Source: Halomonas beimenensis
Lineage (GTDB): Bacteria > Pseudomonadota > Gammaproteobacteria > Pseudomonadales > Halomonadaceae
Length of the DNA: 64,000 nt
Direction: 5' to 3'
Assembly (NCBI RefSeq): GCF_002549795.1
Contig: NZ_CP021435.1
Location: 2,356,001-2,420,000 of the forward strand
The notes below the pieces were generated by a model. The model was not told the DNA's origin and made no database searches. It saw only the letters and a program-made list of their open reading frames with translations. Shown here piece by piece: positions 22,943 to 31,502 of this stretch. The position numbers were made by a program, and so were the translations under genes. Each line of letters begins with the position of its first letter. Position 1 is the stretch's first letter.

Positions 22943-24129
22943 TGGGACGCCGGCTGGCGCACCACCCGCTGGCGATCATCGTCCTCGCCCAGCTGTTCGG
23001 CACCTCGTTGTGGTTCAGCGTCAACGGCGTGGGGCTCTCGCTCTCCGCCGACCTCGGGCTGACCGAGGCCGACCTGGGCCGACTGACGCTGGCCGTCCAG
23101 GCCGGCTTCATCGCCGGCGCCCTCGCGCTGGCGACCAGCGGTCTCACCGACCGCTTTCGGGCCAGCCGCGTCTTCGCCACCGCCTGCCTGGCGGGGGCCC
23201 TGGTCAACGCCGGCTTCGTGCTGGCCGCCGAGCTCCCCATCGCCGGCCTGACGCTGCGCTTCGCCACCGGGGTCTGCCTGGCCGGCATCTACCCGCTGGG
23301 CATGAAGCTGGTGATCGGCTGGACGCCGCGCCATACCGGGGCGGCGCTGGCCTGGCTGGTCGGCATGCTGACGCTCGGCACCGCCTTGCCGCACCTGTTG
23401 CGGGGCGCCACCCTGGGCCTGGATTGGTCGTGGCCGCTGCTGGGGGCATCGGGGCTGGCGCTGCTGGGCGGCGGGCTGATCCTGGCCCTGGGGGACGGCC
23501 CCCATCTGCCGCCGCCGGGCGGGCGCGCCCGGCTGGGGGAGGGGCTGGCCGCCCTGCGGGAGGGCCGCTTTCGCGCGGTGGCCGGGGGGTATTTCGGCCA
23601 TTGCTGGGAACTCTATGCCGTCTGGACCCTGGTGCCGTTCCTGGTCGGACGCGAGCTCGCCAGGCTCTCGGCCCCGGTGGCCCTGATGCCCTGGCTGGCC
23701 TTCGGCGTCATCGCCCTGGGCCTGGTGGGTTGCGTCCTGGGCGGCCTGGTCAGTCGTCGCCTGGGCAGCCTGCCGGTCGCCCGGGGCGCCCTGAGTGGCT
23801 CGGGCGCGATCTGCCTGGCATATCCGCTGCTGGCCGACGCCTCCCCCTGGCTGCTGCTCACGCTGATGGCGCTCTGGGGGGTGACCGTCATCGCCGACTC
23901 CCCGCAGTTCTCCGCATTGGCCGCCGCCAACGCGCCTCGTGCCCATGTCGGCTCGACCCTGGCGGTGATGAATGCCATCGGCTTCGCCCTGACGATCCCC
24001 GGCATCTGGCTCACCGCCTCGCTGTGGTCGGCCCTCGGCCCCTGGGTGGTCTGGGCGCTGCTGCCGGGGCCTGTCCTGGGGCTCTGGGCCCTGCATCGGC
24101 GACCGCTGCGACACGACGGCAGAGGGTGA
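22942..24129 (+). CDS. MFS transporter co-transcribed with acr3
   Basis: 395-residue major facilitator protein with twelve hydrophobic segments. The first loop (LTDRFRASRVF) resembles the MFS signature G-x-x-x-D-R-x-G-R-R/K in degenerate form. It is tied to acr3 by a one-base overlap, so it should be induced together with arsenite efflux. Arsenic clusters often carry an MFS gene (ArsP/ArsK/ArsJ types are distinct), but this one is not ArsJ, which lies nearby. A role in exporting another arsenical or organoarsenical is possible and unproven. It converges on arsR with a 16-bp gap and no obvious terminator. Confidence 0.82.
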   Translation: MGRRLAHHPLAIIVLAQLFGTSLWFSVNGVGLSLSADLGLTEADLGRLTLAVQAGFIAGALALATSGLTDRFRASRVFATACLAGALVNAGFVLAAELPIAGLTLRFATGVCLAGIYPLGMKLVIGWTPRHTGAALAWLVGMLTLGTALPHLLRGATLGLDWSWPLLGASGLALLGGGLILALGDGPHLPPPGGRARLGEGLAALREGRFRAVAGGYFGHCWELYAVWTLVPFLVGRELARLSAPVALMPWLAFGVIALGLVGCVLGGLVSRRLGSLPVARGALSGSGAICLAYPLLADASPWLLLTLMALWGVTVIADSPQFSALAAANAPRAHVGSTLAVMNAIGFALTIPGIWLTASLWSALGPWVVWALLPGPVLGLWALHRRPLRHDGRG

Positions 24130-24145
24130 GGCGGGACGACGCGGC

Positions 24146-24499
24146 TCAGCAGAGCGCGGTGCGGCGCTCCGGACGGGTCCCCATCCCCGCCAGCCGCCGC
24201 TCCAGCCCCTCCAGCCGGGTTCGCTCACCGTCGGCGGCCGCCGCCAGCGTCGCCAGGACCCAGTCGGGAAGGTCATCGGACAGGCTGTAATGCACCCATT
24301 GCCCCGCCCGCCGGTCGCCGAGCAGGCCGCAGCGACGCAGCTGCGCCAGGTGCCGGGACACCTTCGGCTGGGAGAGCTCGAGGGCGCCGGTCAGCTCGCA
24401 GACGCAGAGCTCGCCCTGCTGCCGGATCAACAGCATCAGCATCAGGCGGGTCTCGTCTGCCAGGCACTTGAAGACCTGGACGGGGGCCGGTGACGTCAC
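24146..24499 (-). CDS. arsR: ArsR family arsenic-responsive repressor
   Basis: 117-residue winged-helix repressor that leaves DNA when As(III) binds. The metal site CVCEL at about residues 32-36 corresponds to the classical ELCVC motif of E. coli-type ArsR; a further Cys is the last residue. The recognition helix follows (LSQPKVSRHLAQLRRCGLL). The start is a GTG at 24499, chosen because GAGGAG lies 8 bases upstream and the protein then begins at the normal ArsR position; the surrounding larger frame belongs to no gene. It is the third gene of the gapdh-arsJ-arsR run (56-bp gap after arsJ). Confidence 0.92.
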   Translation of the reverse strand: MTSPAPVQVFKCLADETRLMLMLLIRQQGELCVCELTGALELSQPKVSRHLAQLRRCGLLGDRRAGQWVHYSLSDDLPDWVLATLAAAADGERTRLEGLERRLAGMGTRPERRTALC

Positions 24500-24555
24500 G
24501 CTCCTGTCTCCTCTTCTCGGGACCTCATTGTACTCCGCCGCCCCGCTCTCGGGCA

Positions 24556-25782
24556 TCATGCCTGCCGGGGCAGCGCCAGGGCCAGCAGCGCGCTGCCGCC
24601 CAGCAGGGCCGCCGAGACCCACAGGCAGGCGGCGAGCCCGTATAGCTGGTAGACCCAGCCGGAGAGCAGCGTGCCCGCGAGCCGGCCCATGGCGTTGGCC
24701 ATGTAGTAGAAACCCACGTCCATGGAGACGCCGTCGGCGCGGGCGAAGTGCACGATCAGGTAGCTGTGCCAGCTGGAGTTGATCGCGAAGAGCACGCCGA
24801 AGGCCAGCAGTCCGGTGACAAGCCATGCCACCTCGGCTAGCGGCAGCAGCGCGAGCAGGGCCGGCAGGCCAGCCAGCATGAAGGCCCAGAACGCCGTGAC
24901 GCCTCGCGCACCACCCTTGACCAGGCCGGTGAGGCGCGGCGCCTGGGTCTGGACGCCGCCGTAGCCGATCACCCACACGGCCAGCAGCCCCCCCACCGTC
25001 CAGTGGCTCCAGCCGTGCTGGTCATACAGGAACACCGGCAGGGCCACCACGAACCAGACGTCCCGGGAGGCGAAGAGACACAGCCGCGCCGCCGCGAGCA
25101 CATTGATGGCTCGCGACTTGGAAAACACCTCGGTGAACTTCGGCTTGCGCTTGCCGCGGCCCAGGTCGGCCTTGAGCCGCACCAGCGACAGCCCGAGCAC
25201 CGCGACGAGCATCACCGCCATGGCGATGACGGCTCCCCGGAAGCCGATCAGCGTCAGCAGCAGGCCACCCAGGAAGAAGCCGGCGCCCTTGAGCGCATTC
25301 TTGGAGCCGGTGAGGATCGCCACCCAACGATAGAGGGCGCTACCGGCACTGGGGCTGTCCTGGGGCACCAGCACCTTGACCGCGCTCTTGGCGCTCATCT
25401 TGTTGAGGTCCTTGGCGATCCCCGACAGCGCCTGGGCGGCCATCACCCAGGGCACGGTCAGCGCCGAGGCGGGCACCATCAGCATGGCCAGCGCCACGAC
25501 CTGGAGCCCCAGCCCGATGTTCATGGTGCGGTTGAGGCCCAGGCGCGCCCCCAGCCAGCCCCCCACCAGGTTGGTGACCACGCCGAAGGCCTCGTAGAAG
25601 AGGAACAGCAGCGCGACTTCCAGCGGCGTGTAGCCCAGCTGGTGGAAGTAGAGCACCACCAGCATGCGCAGGGCGCCGTCGGTGAGGGTGAAGGCCCAGT
25701 AGTTGCCGGTGATCAGCAGATACTGGCGCACCTCGAAGGGGAGCGTCTTGAGTCGTCTGACGAGCCCGCCTGCGTCAGGCAT
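24556..25782 (-). CDS. arsJ: ArsJ, 1-arseno-3-phosphoglycerate efflux MFS transporter
   Basis: 408-residue MFS permease. The N terminus ([40 protein letters not shown] pattern) and the immediate coupling to a GAPDH gene are the two hallmarks of ArsJ. In the known pathway GAPDH joins arsenate to glyceraldehyde-3-phosphate and ArsJ exports the product, which falls apart outside the cell, giving net arsenate removal. The ATG overlaps the gapdh stop by eight bases. Twelve hydrophobic segments can be counted. Expression should follow the upstream promoter with the ArsR-like palindrome and Pho box. Confidence 0.93.
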   Translation of the reverse strand: MPDAGGLVRRLKTLPFEVRQYLLITGNYWAFTLTDGALRMLVVLYFHQLGYTPLEVALLFLFYEAFGVVTNLVGGWLGARLGLNRTMNIGLGLQVVALAMLMVPASALTVPWVMAAQALSGIAKDLNKMSAKSAVKVLVPQDSPSAGSALYRWVAILTGSKNALKGAGFFLGGLLLTLIGFRGAVIAMAVMLVAVLGLSLVRLKADLGRGKRKPKFTEVFSKSRAINVLAAARLCLFASRDVWFVVALPVFLYDQHGWSHWTVGGLLAVWVIGYGGVQTQAPRLTGLVKGGARGVTAFWAFMLAGLPALLALLPLAEVAWLVTGLLAFGVLFAINSSWHSYLIVHFARADGVSMDVGFYYMANAMGRLAGTLLSGWVYQLYGLAACLWVSAALLGGSALLALALPRQA

Positions 25783-26782
25783 CTCCCACCTTCAGCGCCA
25801 GCTCGGCGGTACGATTGGCGTAGCCCCACTCGTTGTCGTACCAGGCGTAGAGCTTCAGCTGGGTGCCGTTGACCACCATGGTCGAGGGCGCATCGATGAT
25901 CGCGCTGCGCGGATCGGTGCGGTAGTCGATGGACACCAGCGGGCGTTCTTCGAAGCCCAGGATGCCGGCAAGCGGCCCCTCGGCGGCGGCCTTCAGGGCG
26001 GCATTGACCACCTCCACCGTCACCTCGCGCTCGAGCTCGAAGACCATGTCGGTGAGCGAGGCGTTGGCCAGGGGCACGCGCACGGCATGGCCGTTCAGCT
26101 TGCCCTCGAGTTCCGGGAAGATGGCGGTGATCGCCTTGGCCGAGCCGGTGGTGGTGGGGATCAGGCTCATGCCGCAGGCCCGGGCCCGCCGCAGGTCCCG
26201 GTGCGGGGCGTCGAGGATGCTCTGGGTGTTGGTGATGTCGTGCACCGTGGTCATGGAGCCGTGGCGGATGCCGAAGGTCTCGTGGATCACCTTGACCGCC
26301 GGGGCCAGGCAGTTGGTGGTGCAGCTCGCGGCGGTGACGATGCGGTGCGTCGCGGGGTCGTACTGATCCTCGTTGACGCCCATCACCACGTTCAGCACGC
26401 CCGTCTCCTTGACCGGCGCCGAGACCACTACCCGGCGCACGCCCTGGTCGAGATAGCCTTCCAGAACCTCGCGGCGCCTGTTCACCCCGGAGGCCTCGAT
26501 CACCAGGTCGCAGTCCGACCAGTCGGTGGCGGCGATGCGGTCGTGGCCACTGAAGGCGCTGCGCACGCCGTCGACGACGATGGCCTCGCCTTCCGCCCGG
26601 ATCCCCTGCCCCGGGGACCAGCGTCCGTGCACCGAATCGAATTCCAGCAGGTGGGCGAAGGTGGCCGCGTCGCCGCCGGGGTCGTTGATATGGGTCACGG
26701 CGACGCCGTCCCGGCCGTGCAGGCAGCGCATCGCCAGTCGTCCGATGCGGCCGAAGCCATTGATTCCGATCTTCAGGGTCAT
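25775..26782 (-). CDS. ArsJ-associated glyceraldehyde-3-phosphate dehydrogenase
   Basis: 335-residue GAPDH. NAD-binding motif [16 protein letters not shown] at the N terminus, catalytic Cys in SCTTNCLAP and its His partner in the following region (HDITNTQ segment follows) are intact, and [10 protein letters not shown] closes the protein as usual. Context assigns it to arsenate detoxification, not to central glycolysis: it forms 1-arseno-3-phosphoglycerate for export by ArsJ, whose start it overlaps. ATG at 26782 begins the canonical N terminus; the longer open frame is a shadow. A housekeeping role as well cannot be excluded from sequence. Confidence 0.92.
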   Translation of the reverse strand: MTLKIGINGFGRIGRLAMRCLHGRDGVAVTHINDPGGDAATFAHLLEFDSVHGRWSPGQGIRAEGEAIVVDGVRSAFSGHDRIAATDWSDCDLVIEASGVNRRREVLEGYLDQGVRRVVVSAPVKETGVLNVVMGVNEDQYDPATHRIVTAASCTTNCLAPAVKVIHETFGIRHGSMTTVHDITNTQSILDAPHRDLRRARACGMSLIPTTTGSAKAITAIFPELEGKLNGHAVRVPLANASLTDMVFELEREVTVEVVNAALKAAAEGPLAGILGFEERPLVSIDYRTDPRSAIIDAPSTMVVNGTQLKLYAWYDNEWGYANRTAELALKVGDA

Positions 26783-26821
26783 GGATCTCGCCTCGTGTCC
26801 TCTCCGGCCGGGTGGGCCGTC

Positions 26822-26842
26822 AGTATATATGGAATTCCATAT
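26822..26842 (-). promoter_or_regulatory. Candidate ArsR operator and -10 of gapdh-arsJ-arsR
   Basis: ATATGGAATTCCATAT (26827-26842) is a perfect 16-bp palindrome and matches the site in the acr3 promoter. On the minus strand TATACT (plus 26822-26827) is a good -10 and overlaps the palindrome edge. The -35 position has no consensus, which leaves room for activator dependence. Confidence 0.65.
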
Positions 26843-26855
26843 GTACGCGAGACGG

Positions 26856-26873
26856 ATGACAACGCCATGACAG
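26856..26873 (-). promoter_or_regulatory. Pho box upstream of gapdh-arsJ-arsR
   Basis: On the minus strand CTGTCAT-GGCG-TTGTCAT gives two 7-bp PhoB half sites with the canonical 4-bp gap; only one base differs between halves. It points toward gapdh and lies 28 bp upstream of the candidate -10, which is farther than in classical PhoB promoters (about 10 bp). The pst terminator lies between it and pstB, so it does not belong to the pst operon. Confidence 0.7.
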
Positions 26874-26887
26874 GGTCGGAAAACGAC

Positions 26888-26917
26888 AACGGGGAGGCGA
26901 TCGCCCGCCTCCCCGTT
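26888..26917 (-). terminator. Terminator of the pstSCAB operon
   Basis: AACGGGGAGGCG (26888-26899) and CGCCTCCCCGTT (26906-26917) form a perfect 12-bp stem with a 6-nt loop. Read leftward it follows the pstB stop by 29 bp and is followed by GTCGTTTTCC. It separates the pst transcript from the gapdh-arsJ promoter. Confidence 0.82.
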
Positions 26918-26946
26918 CCACCGGACCACCGGACCACCGAAGGTGC

Positions 26947-27792
26947 TTAGCCATAGCGGCCGGTGATGTAGTCCTCCGCCTTCTTGGTGTGGGGGTTGGA
27001 GAACATGGTCTGGGTGTCGTTGTACTCGATCAGCTCGCCCAGGTGGAAGAAGGCCGTGTAGTCCGCCACCCGCGCGGCCTGCTGCATGTTGTGGGTCACG
27101 GTGACGATGGTGAACTGCTGCTTGAGCTTGTCCATCAGGTCCTCGATGGTCGCCGTGGAGATCGGGTCCAGGGCCGAGGTCGGCTCGTCCATCAGGATGA
27201 CGTCGGGCTGCACGGCGATGGCGCGGGCGATGCACAGGCGCTGCTGCTGGCCGCCGGACAGGGAGGTGCCGGGCTGGTGCAGCTTGTCCTTGACCTCTTC
27301 CCAGAGCCCGGCATCGCGCAGGGCGCGCTCCACCAGCTCGTCGACGTCCGCCTTGCGGCTCACCAGGTCGTGCATGCGCGGCGCATAGGCGATGTTGTCG
27401 TAGATCGACTTGGGGAAGGGGTTGGGCTTCTGGAACACCATGCCGACGCGGCGACGCAGGGCCACCTCGTCCATCTTGACCTCGTTGACGTCGCGGCCGT
27501 CCATCTCCACCAGGCCCTGGATCCGCACGCCCGGAATCAGGTCGTTCATGCGGTTCAGGCAGCGCAGGAAGGTCGACTTGCCGCAGCCCGAGGGGCCGAT
27601 CAGCGCCGTGATGTTCTTCTTGTACAGATCGATGTCGATGCCCTTGAGGGCCTGGGTGTCCCCGTACCAGAGGTTGAGATCGCGCACGCGGATGCTCAGC
27701 TCGTGGTGCGCCTCCTCGTTACGGGTCACGGGTTCACCCGCACTGTGACCGGTCATCGGGGCGATACTCCGCTCGGCAACTTGAATATTCAT
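26947..27792 (-). CDS. pstB: Phosphate ABC transporter ATPase PstB
   Basis: 281-residue ATPase of the high-affinity phosphate importer. Walker [13 protein letters not shown], signature [16 protein letters not shown], Walker [14 protein letters not shown] and switch His in TVTHNMQQ are present, and [17 protein letters not shown] is diagnostic of PstB. An N-terminal extension of about 25 residues precedes the usual start. Fourth gene of pstS-pstC-pstA-pstB; the 30-bp gap to pstA indicates one operon. The phoU gene that normally follows is missing: a terminator and the arsenic genes come next. Confidence 0.96.
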   Translation of the reverse strand: MNIQVAERSIAPMTGHSAGEPVTRNEEAHHELSIRVRDLNLWYGDTQALKGIDIDLYKKNITALIGPSGCGKSTFLRCLNRMNDLIPGVRIQGLVEMDGRDVNEVKMDEVALRRRVGMVFQKPNPFPKSIYDNIAYAPRMHDLVSRKADVDELVERALRDAGLWEEVKDKLHQPGTSLSGGQQQRLCIARAIAVQPDVILMDEPTSALDPISTATIEDLMDKLKQQFTIVTVTHNMQQAARVADYTAFFHLGELIEYNDTQTMFSNPHTKKAEDYITGRYG

Positions 27793-27822
27793 CTTGGCAT
27801 ATCCTGTGTCGTGCCGCGGGGC

Positions 27823-28989
27823 TTACCAGCGACGTTCGAATTTCTTGCGCAACACCACGGCGGTGGCATTGAGGGTGATCAGCACGGCCAGCAGCACCAG
27901 GATGCCGCCGGAGGTCTTCTCGATGAAGGCCCGGTCGGGCTCCCCCGCCCAGGTGAAGATCTGGGCCGGCAGCACGGTGGCGGCCTCGGTGAAGGACGCG
28001 CCGACGTCGGGAATGAAGGCCACCATGCCGACGATGATCAGCGGCGCAGTCTCGCCCATGGCCTGGGCCAGGCCGATGATCGAGCCGGTCATGATGCCGG
28101 GCAGGGCCAGCGGCAGCACATGGTCGCGCACCACCTGCCAGCGTGAGCACCCCACCCCGAAGGCGGCATGGCGGATCGAATCGGGCACGCTGCGCAGCGC
28201 CGTCCGGGTGGCGATGATGATCACCGGCAGGGTCATCAGCGCCAGCGTCAGGCCGCCGACCACCGGCGAGGAACGCGGTACGCCGAAGAAGTTGATGAAG
28301 ATCGCCAGGCCCAGCAGACCGAAGAGGATCGAGGGGATGGCCGCCAGGTTGTTGATGTTGATCTCGATCAGCTGGGTGACGCGGTTGTCGGGGGCGAACT
28401 CCTCCAGGTACACCGCCGTCATCACGCCGATCGGGAAGGACACCGCGAGCGTCACCAGCAGGGTCATCACCGTGCCCATGGCGGCGGCGGCGATGCCCGC
28501 GAGCTCCGGCATCTTGGAATCGCCGCTGGTGAAGAAGGTCGTGTTGAAGCGCAACTCGGCCCGCCCCTGATCCACCAGGGTATCGACCACGGCCTGCTCG
28601 CTGCCGCTCAGCTTGGTGTGGTGGCCCTTGAGGTACTGGTCGACCTGGCCGTCGGCCAGCACCCACTCCATGCGGGTGGTGCCCAGCAGGTCGGGATTGT
28701 CCTCCATGCGACCGGGAATCAGGCGCAGGTAGCCGCGGCTGACCAGGGGGCGCACGTCTTCCTTCACCGCCGCCAGGGGCAGCTGGCTGGCCTGCTCGCT
28801 GTAGTCGACCTCGACCTGGATCTGGGCCTGCTGGAAGGCCGGCACGCCCTTGACCAGCATGTCGGCGAAGAACAGGACCAGGAAGAGCGCGGCCAGGCCC
28901 AGGGCCCCCATGGAAACCCATTTCAGGCGGGCGGACTTGCGGTGACGACGCCGGAGCTGGGCGCTGATCTCGTCGAAGGATTGGCTCAT
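27823..28989 (-). CDS. pstA: Phosphate ABC transporter permease PstA
   Basis: 388-residue inner-membrane permease. After a charged cytoplasmic N terminus and one helix (LGLAALFLVLFFADMLV) comes a periplasmic domain of about 140 residues, then the five-helix ABC permease core with the EAA-like loop (AFGVGCSRWQVVRDHVLPLALPGIMTG). The large periplasmic insertion makes it longer than E. coli PstA (296) and is typical of the Pseudomonas/Halomonas form. It lies 18 bp after pstC. Works with PstC as the membrane channel for phosphate. Confidence 0.95.
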   Translation of the reverse strand: MSQSFDEISAQLRRRHRKSARLKWVSMGALGLAALFLVLFFADMLVKGVPAFQQAQIQVEVDYSEQASQLPLAAVKEDVRPLVSRGYLRLIPGRMEDNPDLLGTTRMEWVLADGQVDQYLKGHHTKLSGSEQAVVDTLVDQGRAELRFNTTFFTSGDSKMPELAGIAAAAMGTVMTLLVTLAVSFPIGVMTAVYLEEFAPDNRVTQLIEININNLAAIPSILFGLLGLAIFINFFGVPRSSPVVGGLTLALMTLPVIIIATRTALRSVPDSIRHAAFGVGCSRWQVVRDHVLPLALPGIMTGSIIGLAQAMGETAPLIIVGMVAFIPDVGASFTEAATVLPAQIFTWAGEPDRAFIEKTSGGILVLLAVLITLNATAVVLRKKFERRW

Positions 28990-29007
28990 CGGTAAGGCTC
29001 CAAGGCG

Positions 29008-30264
29008 TTAGAGGTTGTTGATCCGGTACTTCTCGCGGAACCGCCGAATCATGATCACCGAGACCAGGTTCAGCGACAGCGTCACGATGAAGAGCACCAG
29101 GCCCAAGGCGAAGGCCGAGAGGGTTTCGGCACTGGCGAACTCCTGGTCGCCCGCCAGGGCGGCGACGATGCGCACCGTCACGGTGGTCATGTCCTCCAGG
29201 GGGTTGGCCGTGAGGTTCGGCCGCATGCCGGCCGCCATGACCACGATCATGGTCTCGCCGAGGGCCCGGGACACCGCCAGCAGGGAGGCGGAGATGATGC
29301 CCGGCAGGGCCGCCGGCACCACCACGTCGCGGATGGTCTCGCCCTGGGTCATGCCGAGCGCCAGCGAGCCCTGGCGCATGCTGTCGGGTACCGAGTTGAT
29401 GACGTCGTCGGACAGCGAGGAGATGAAGGGGATGATCATGATCCCCATGACGATGCCGGGGGCCAGGGCGTTGTTGAAGGAGGCGTCCAGGCCGAACACG
29501 CCGGACACGTCGACGATGATCGGGGCCACGGTGATGGCGGCGAAGAAGCCATAGACCACGGTGGGGATGCCGGCCAGGACCTCGAGCACCGGCTTGGCCA
29601 GGGTCCGCACCCGCCGGGGCGCGTACTCGGCCATGTAGATGGCCGACAGCAGGCCCACCGGGATCGCCACCAGCATGGCGATCAGGGTGATCATGAAGGT
29701 GCCGGCGAACAGCGGCACCGAGCCGAACTGGGCCGCGCTGGCCCCTTCCTCGGCGCGGCCCGCCGCCTCGAGGAAGCTGGCCCCCGGGTTCCAGGTGGTG
29801 CCGGTGATGAAGTCCCAGAAGTTCTGCATCTGGAAGAAGCGCAGCGCCTCGCCGACGATCGACAGCAGGATGCCGAAGGTGGTGAAGATCGAGATCAGGG
29901 CGGCACCGGCCAGGAAGAAGCGGATGACCCGCTCGATGGCCTTGCGGGCATGGAAGTCCGGGCGCACCAGGTTGATGCCCATGACCAGGCCGGCACAGCC
30001 CACCACCAGGCTGGCGGCGAGCAGGTAGAGGGTGGGGATCTCGGCGCCCAGCAGCAGCATCACGAAGGCGCCCACCGCGCCCACCGCGATCGCCGGGCCG
30101 GCGGTGGACAGTACGCTGAACCAGGCGTACTGGTCGGGCTGGGCATACATGGCCGTGCCCGAGGCGCGCACCTTGGCGGCCTTGGCCCGGCCCAGGAAGA
30201 AGGCTATCAGACCCAGCACCAGCAGGGTGCCGCAGAACAGGGCGAGGATTTGGTTGGTCTGCAT
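29008..30264 (-). CDS. pstC: Phosphate ABC transporter permease PstC
   Basis: 418-residue permease partner of PstA. Two N-terminal helices unique to the long gammaproteobacterial form precede the core, which includes TLAKPVLEVLAGIPTVVYGFFA and the EAA loop SLALGMTQGETIRDVVVPAALPGIISA. ATG at 30264 is the first in the frame that gives the normal N-terminal helix; the larger frame upstream is a shadow. The 117-bp gap to pstS contains a strong hairpin, which would reduce permease expression relative to the binding protein. Confidence 0.95.
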   Translation of the reverse strand: MQTNQILALFCGTLLVLGLIAFFLGRAKAAKVRASGTAMYAQPDQYAWFSVLSTAGPAIAVGAVGAFVMLLLGAEIPTLYLLAASLVVGCAGLVMGINLVRPDFHARKAIERVIRFFLAGAALISIFTTFGILLSIVGEALRFFQMQNFWDFITGTTWNPGASFLEAAGRAEEGASAAQFGSVPLFAGTFMITLIAMLVAIPVGLLSAIYMAEYAPRRVRTLAKPVLEVLAGIPTVVYGFFAAITVAPIIVDVSGVFGLDASFNNALAPGIVMGIMIIPFISSLSDDVINSVPDSMRQGSLALGMTQGETIRDVVVPAALPGIISASLLAVSRALGETMIVVMAAGMRPNLTANPLEDMTTVTVRIVAALAGDQEFASAETLSAFALGLVLFIVTLSLNLVSVIMIRRFREKYRINNL

Positions 30265-30329
30265 AGGTGTCTCTCGAAGGAATGGATCCGCGGGAACCGC
30301 CTGGCAGGCCTTCCCTGCCGGAACGCGCG

Positions 30330-30357
30330 CCGGCCGGCAACCCAGGTTGCCGGCCGG
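30330..30357 (-). terminator. Hairpin between pstS and pstC
   Basis: CCGGCCGGCAACC (30330-30342) pairs perfectly with GGTTGCCGGCCGG (30345-30357), a 13-bp stem with a very tight loop. It lies just after the pstS stop and lacks a T-run, so it probably acts as a partial terminator or mRNA stabiliser that raises PstS over PstCAB. Confidence 0.7.
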
Positions 30358-30381
30358 TTCGGGGCTGGAACCCAGTCCCGC

Positions 30382-31395
30382 TTACTTCAGCTCGGCCAGC
30401 TCGAGCGGCTCATGGTTGGCCACTTCCTCCCGAGCCTGTTCCCGCATCTCGGCAGGAGCCGGGATCAGGCCGATGCCCTTGAGGTAGCCCAGGTCGCCGA
30501 TCATCTGCTCGCTCATGAACAGGTTGGCGTACTCGTACATGGCCGGGACCTCGTCGGCGTGCTGGTTCTTCACGTAGAAGAACATGGACCGGGACACCGG
30601 GTACTCGCCGCTGCCGATGGCGTCCGGGGTCGGCGCGACGCCGTCGATGCTGGAGCCGATCAGGGTATCGGCGTTCTCCTCCAGGAAGGAGTAGCCGAAG
30701 ATGCCGAAGGCGTCGGTGTTCTCGGCCAGGCGCTGGACGATCAGGTTGTCGTTCTCGCCGGCATCGATGAAGGCGCCGTCGGCGCGGATGTCGGTGTAGC
30801 CCTCACCGCCGTAGGCCTCCATGTCCTCGGAGGCGGCCTCCATCACCAGCTCCTCGAAGGCATCCCGGGTGCCGGAGGTGGTGGGCGGACCATAGACGGC
30901 GATCTCGCGATCCGGCAGGGAAGCGTCGATGTCGCTCCAGTTGGTGTAGGGGTTGTCGACCAGCTCGCCGTCCACCGGCACCTGGGCGGCCAGGGCCAGG
31001 AAGATCTGCTCGCGGGACACGTCCATGGCCTCGTTGGCATTGGACTGAGCGAAGGCGATGCCGTCGTAGCCGATGAAGGCCTCGGTGATGTCGGTGACGC
31101 CATTCTCTGCGCAGCGCTCGAACTCGGAGGGCTTCATGCGACGCGAGGCGTTGGTGATGTCCGGGGTGCCCTCACCGACACCGTTGCAGAACAGGCGCAG
31201 ACCGCCACCGGAACCGGTGGACTCGATGACCGGGGTGGGATAGTCGGTGGTGGCGCCGAATTCCTCGGCCACGTAGCTGGCGAACGGATAGACGGTGCTG
31301 GAACCCACGATGCGAACCTGGTCGCGGGCCTGGGCGACACCGGCCACGCCCATGACGGCGGCAGCGATGACGGTGGTCTTGAGGATGCGGTTCAT
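30382..31395 (-). CDS. pstS: Periplasmic phosphate-binding protein PstS
   Basis: 337 residues with a clear Sec signal peptide (MNRILKTTVIAAAVMGVAGVAQA, cleavage likely after AQA at residue 23). The mature N terminus RIVGSSTVYPFASYVAEEFG holds phosphate-coordinating residues, and ESTGSGGGLRLFCNG and SGTRDAFEELV are the other two binding loops; this is the PstS form that opens 'VGSSTVYPF', typical of marine and halophilic gammaproteobacteria. First gene of the pst operon, with a consensus Pho box 62 bp upstream, so it is induced by PhoB under phosphate limitation. Confidence 0.96.
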   Translation of the reverse strand: MNRILKTTVIAAAVMGVAGVAQARDQVRIVGSSTVYPFASYVAEEFGATTDYPTPVIESTGSGGGLRLFCNGVGEGTPDITNASRRMKPSEFERCAENGVTDITEAFIGYDGIAFAQSNANEAMDVSREQIFLALAAQVPVDGELVDNPYTNWSDIDASLPDREIAVYGPPTTSGTRDAFEELVMEAASEDMEAYGGEGYTDIRADGAFIDAGENDNLIVQRLAENTDAFGIFGYSFLEENADTLIGSSIDGVAPTPDAIGSGEYPVSRSMFFYVKNQHADEVPAMYEYANLFMSEQMIGDLGYLKGIGLIPAPAEMREQAREEVANHEPLELAELK

Positions 31396-31457
31396 GGGAG
31401 AAAGCTCCTGTTCAGGGAAGTGATCATCCTTCGCGAGTCACAAGATGCCCCACGAAA

Positions 31458-31475
31458 ATGACAGCTTCATGACAG
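31458..31475 (-). promoter_or_regulatory. Pho box upstream of pstS
   Basis: On the minus strand CTGTCAT-GAAG-CTGTCAT is a perfect two-half-site PhoB binding sequence. It lies between pstS and the convergently placed end of the Bcr-type gene on the same strand, 62 bp before the pstS start. Confidence 0.93.
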
Positions 31476-31502
31476 GTCCGACATCGTTCACCTTTTCCGC
31501 AT

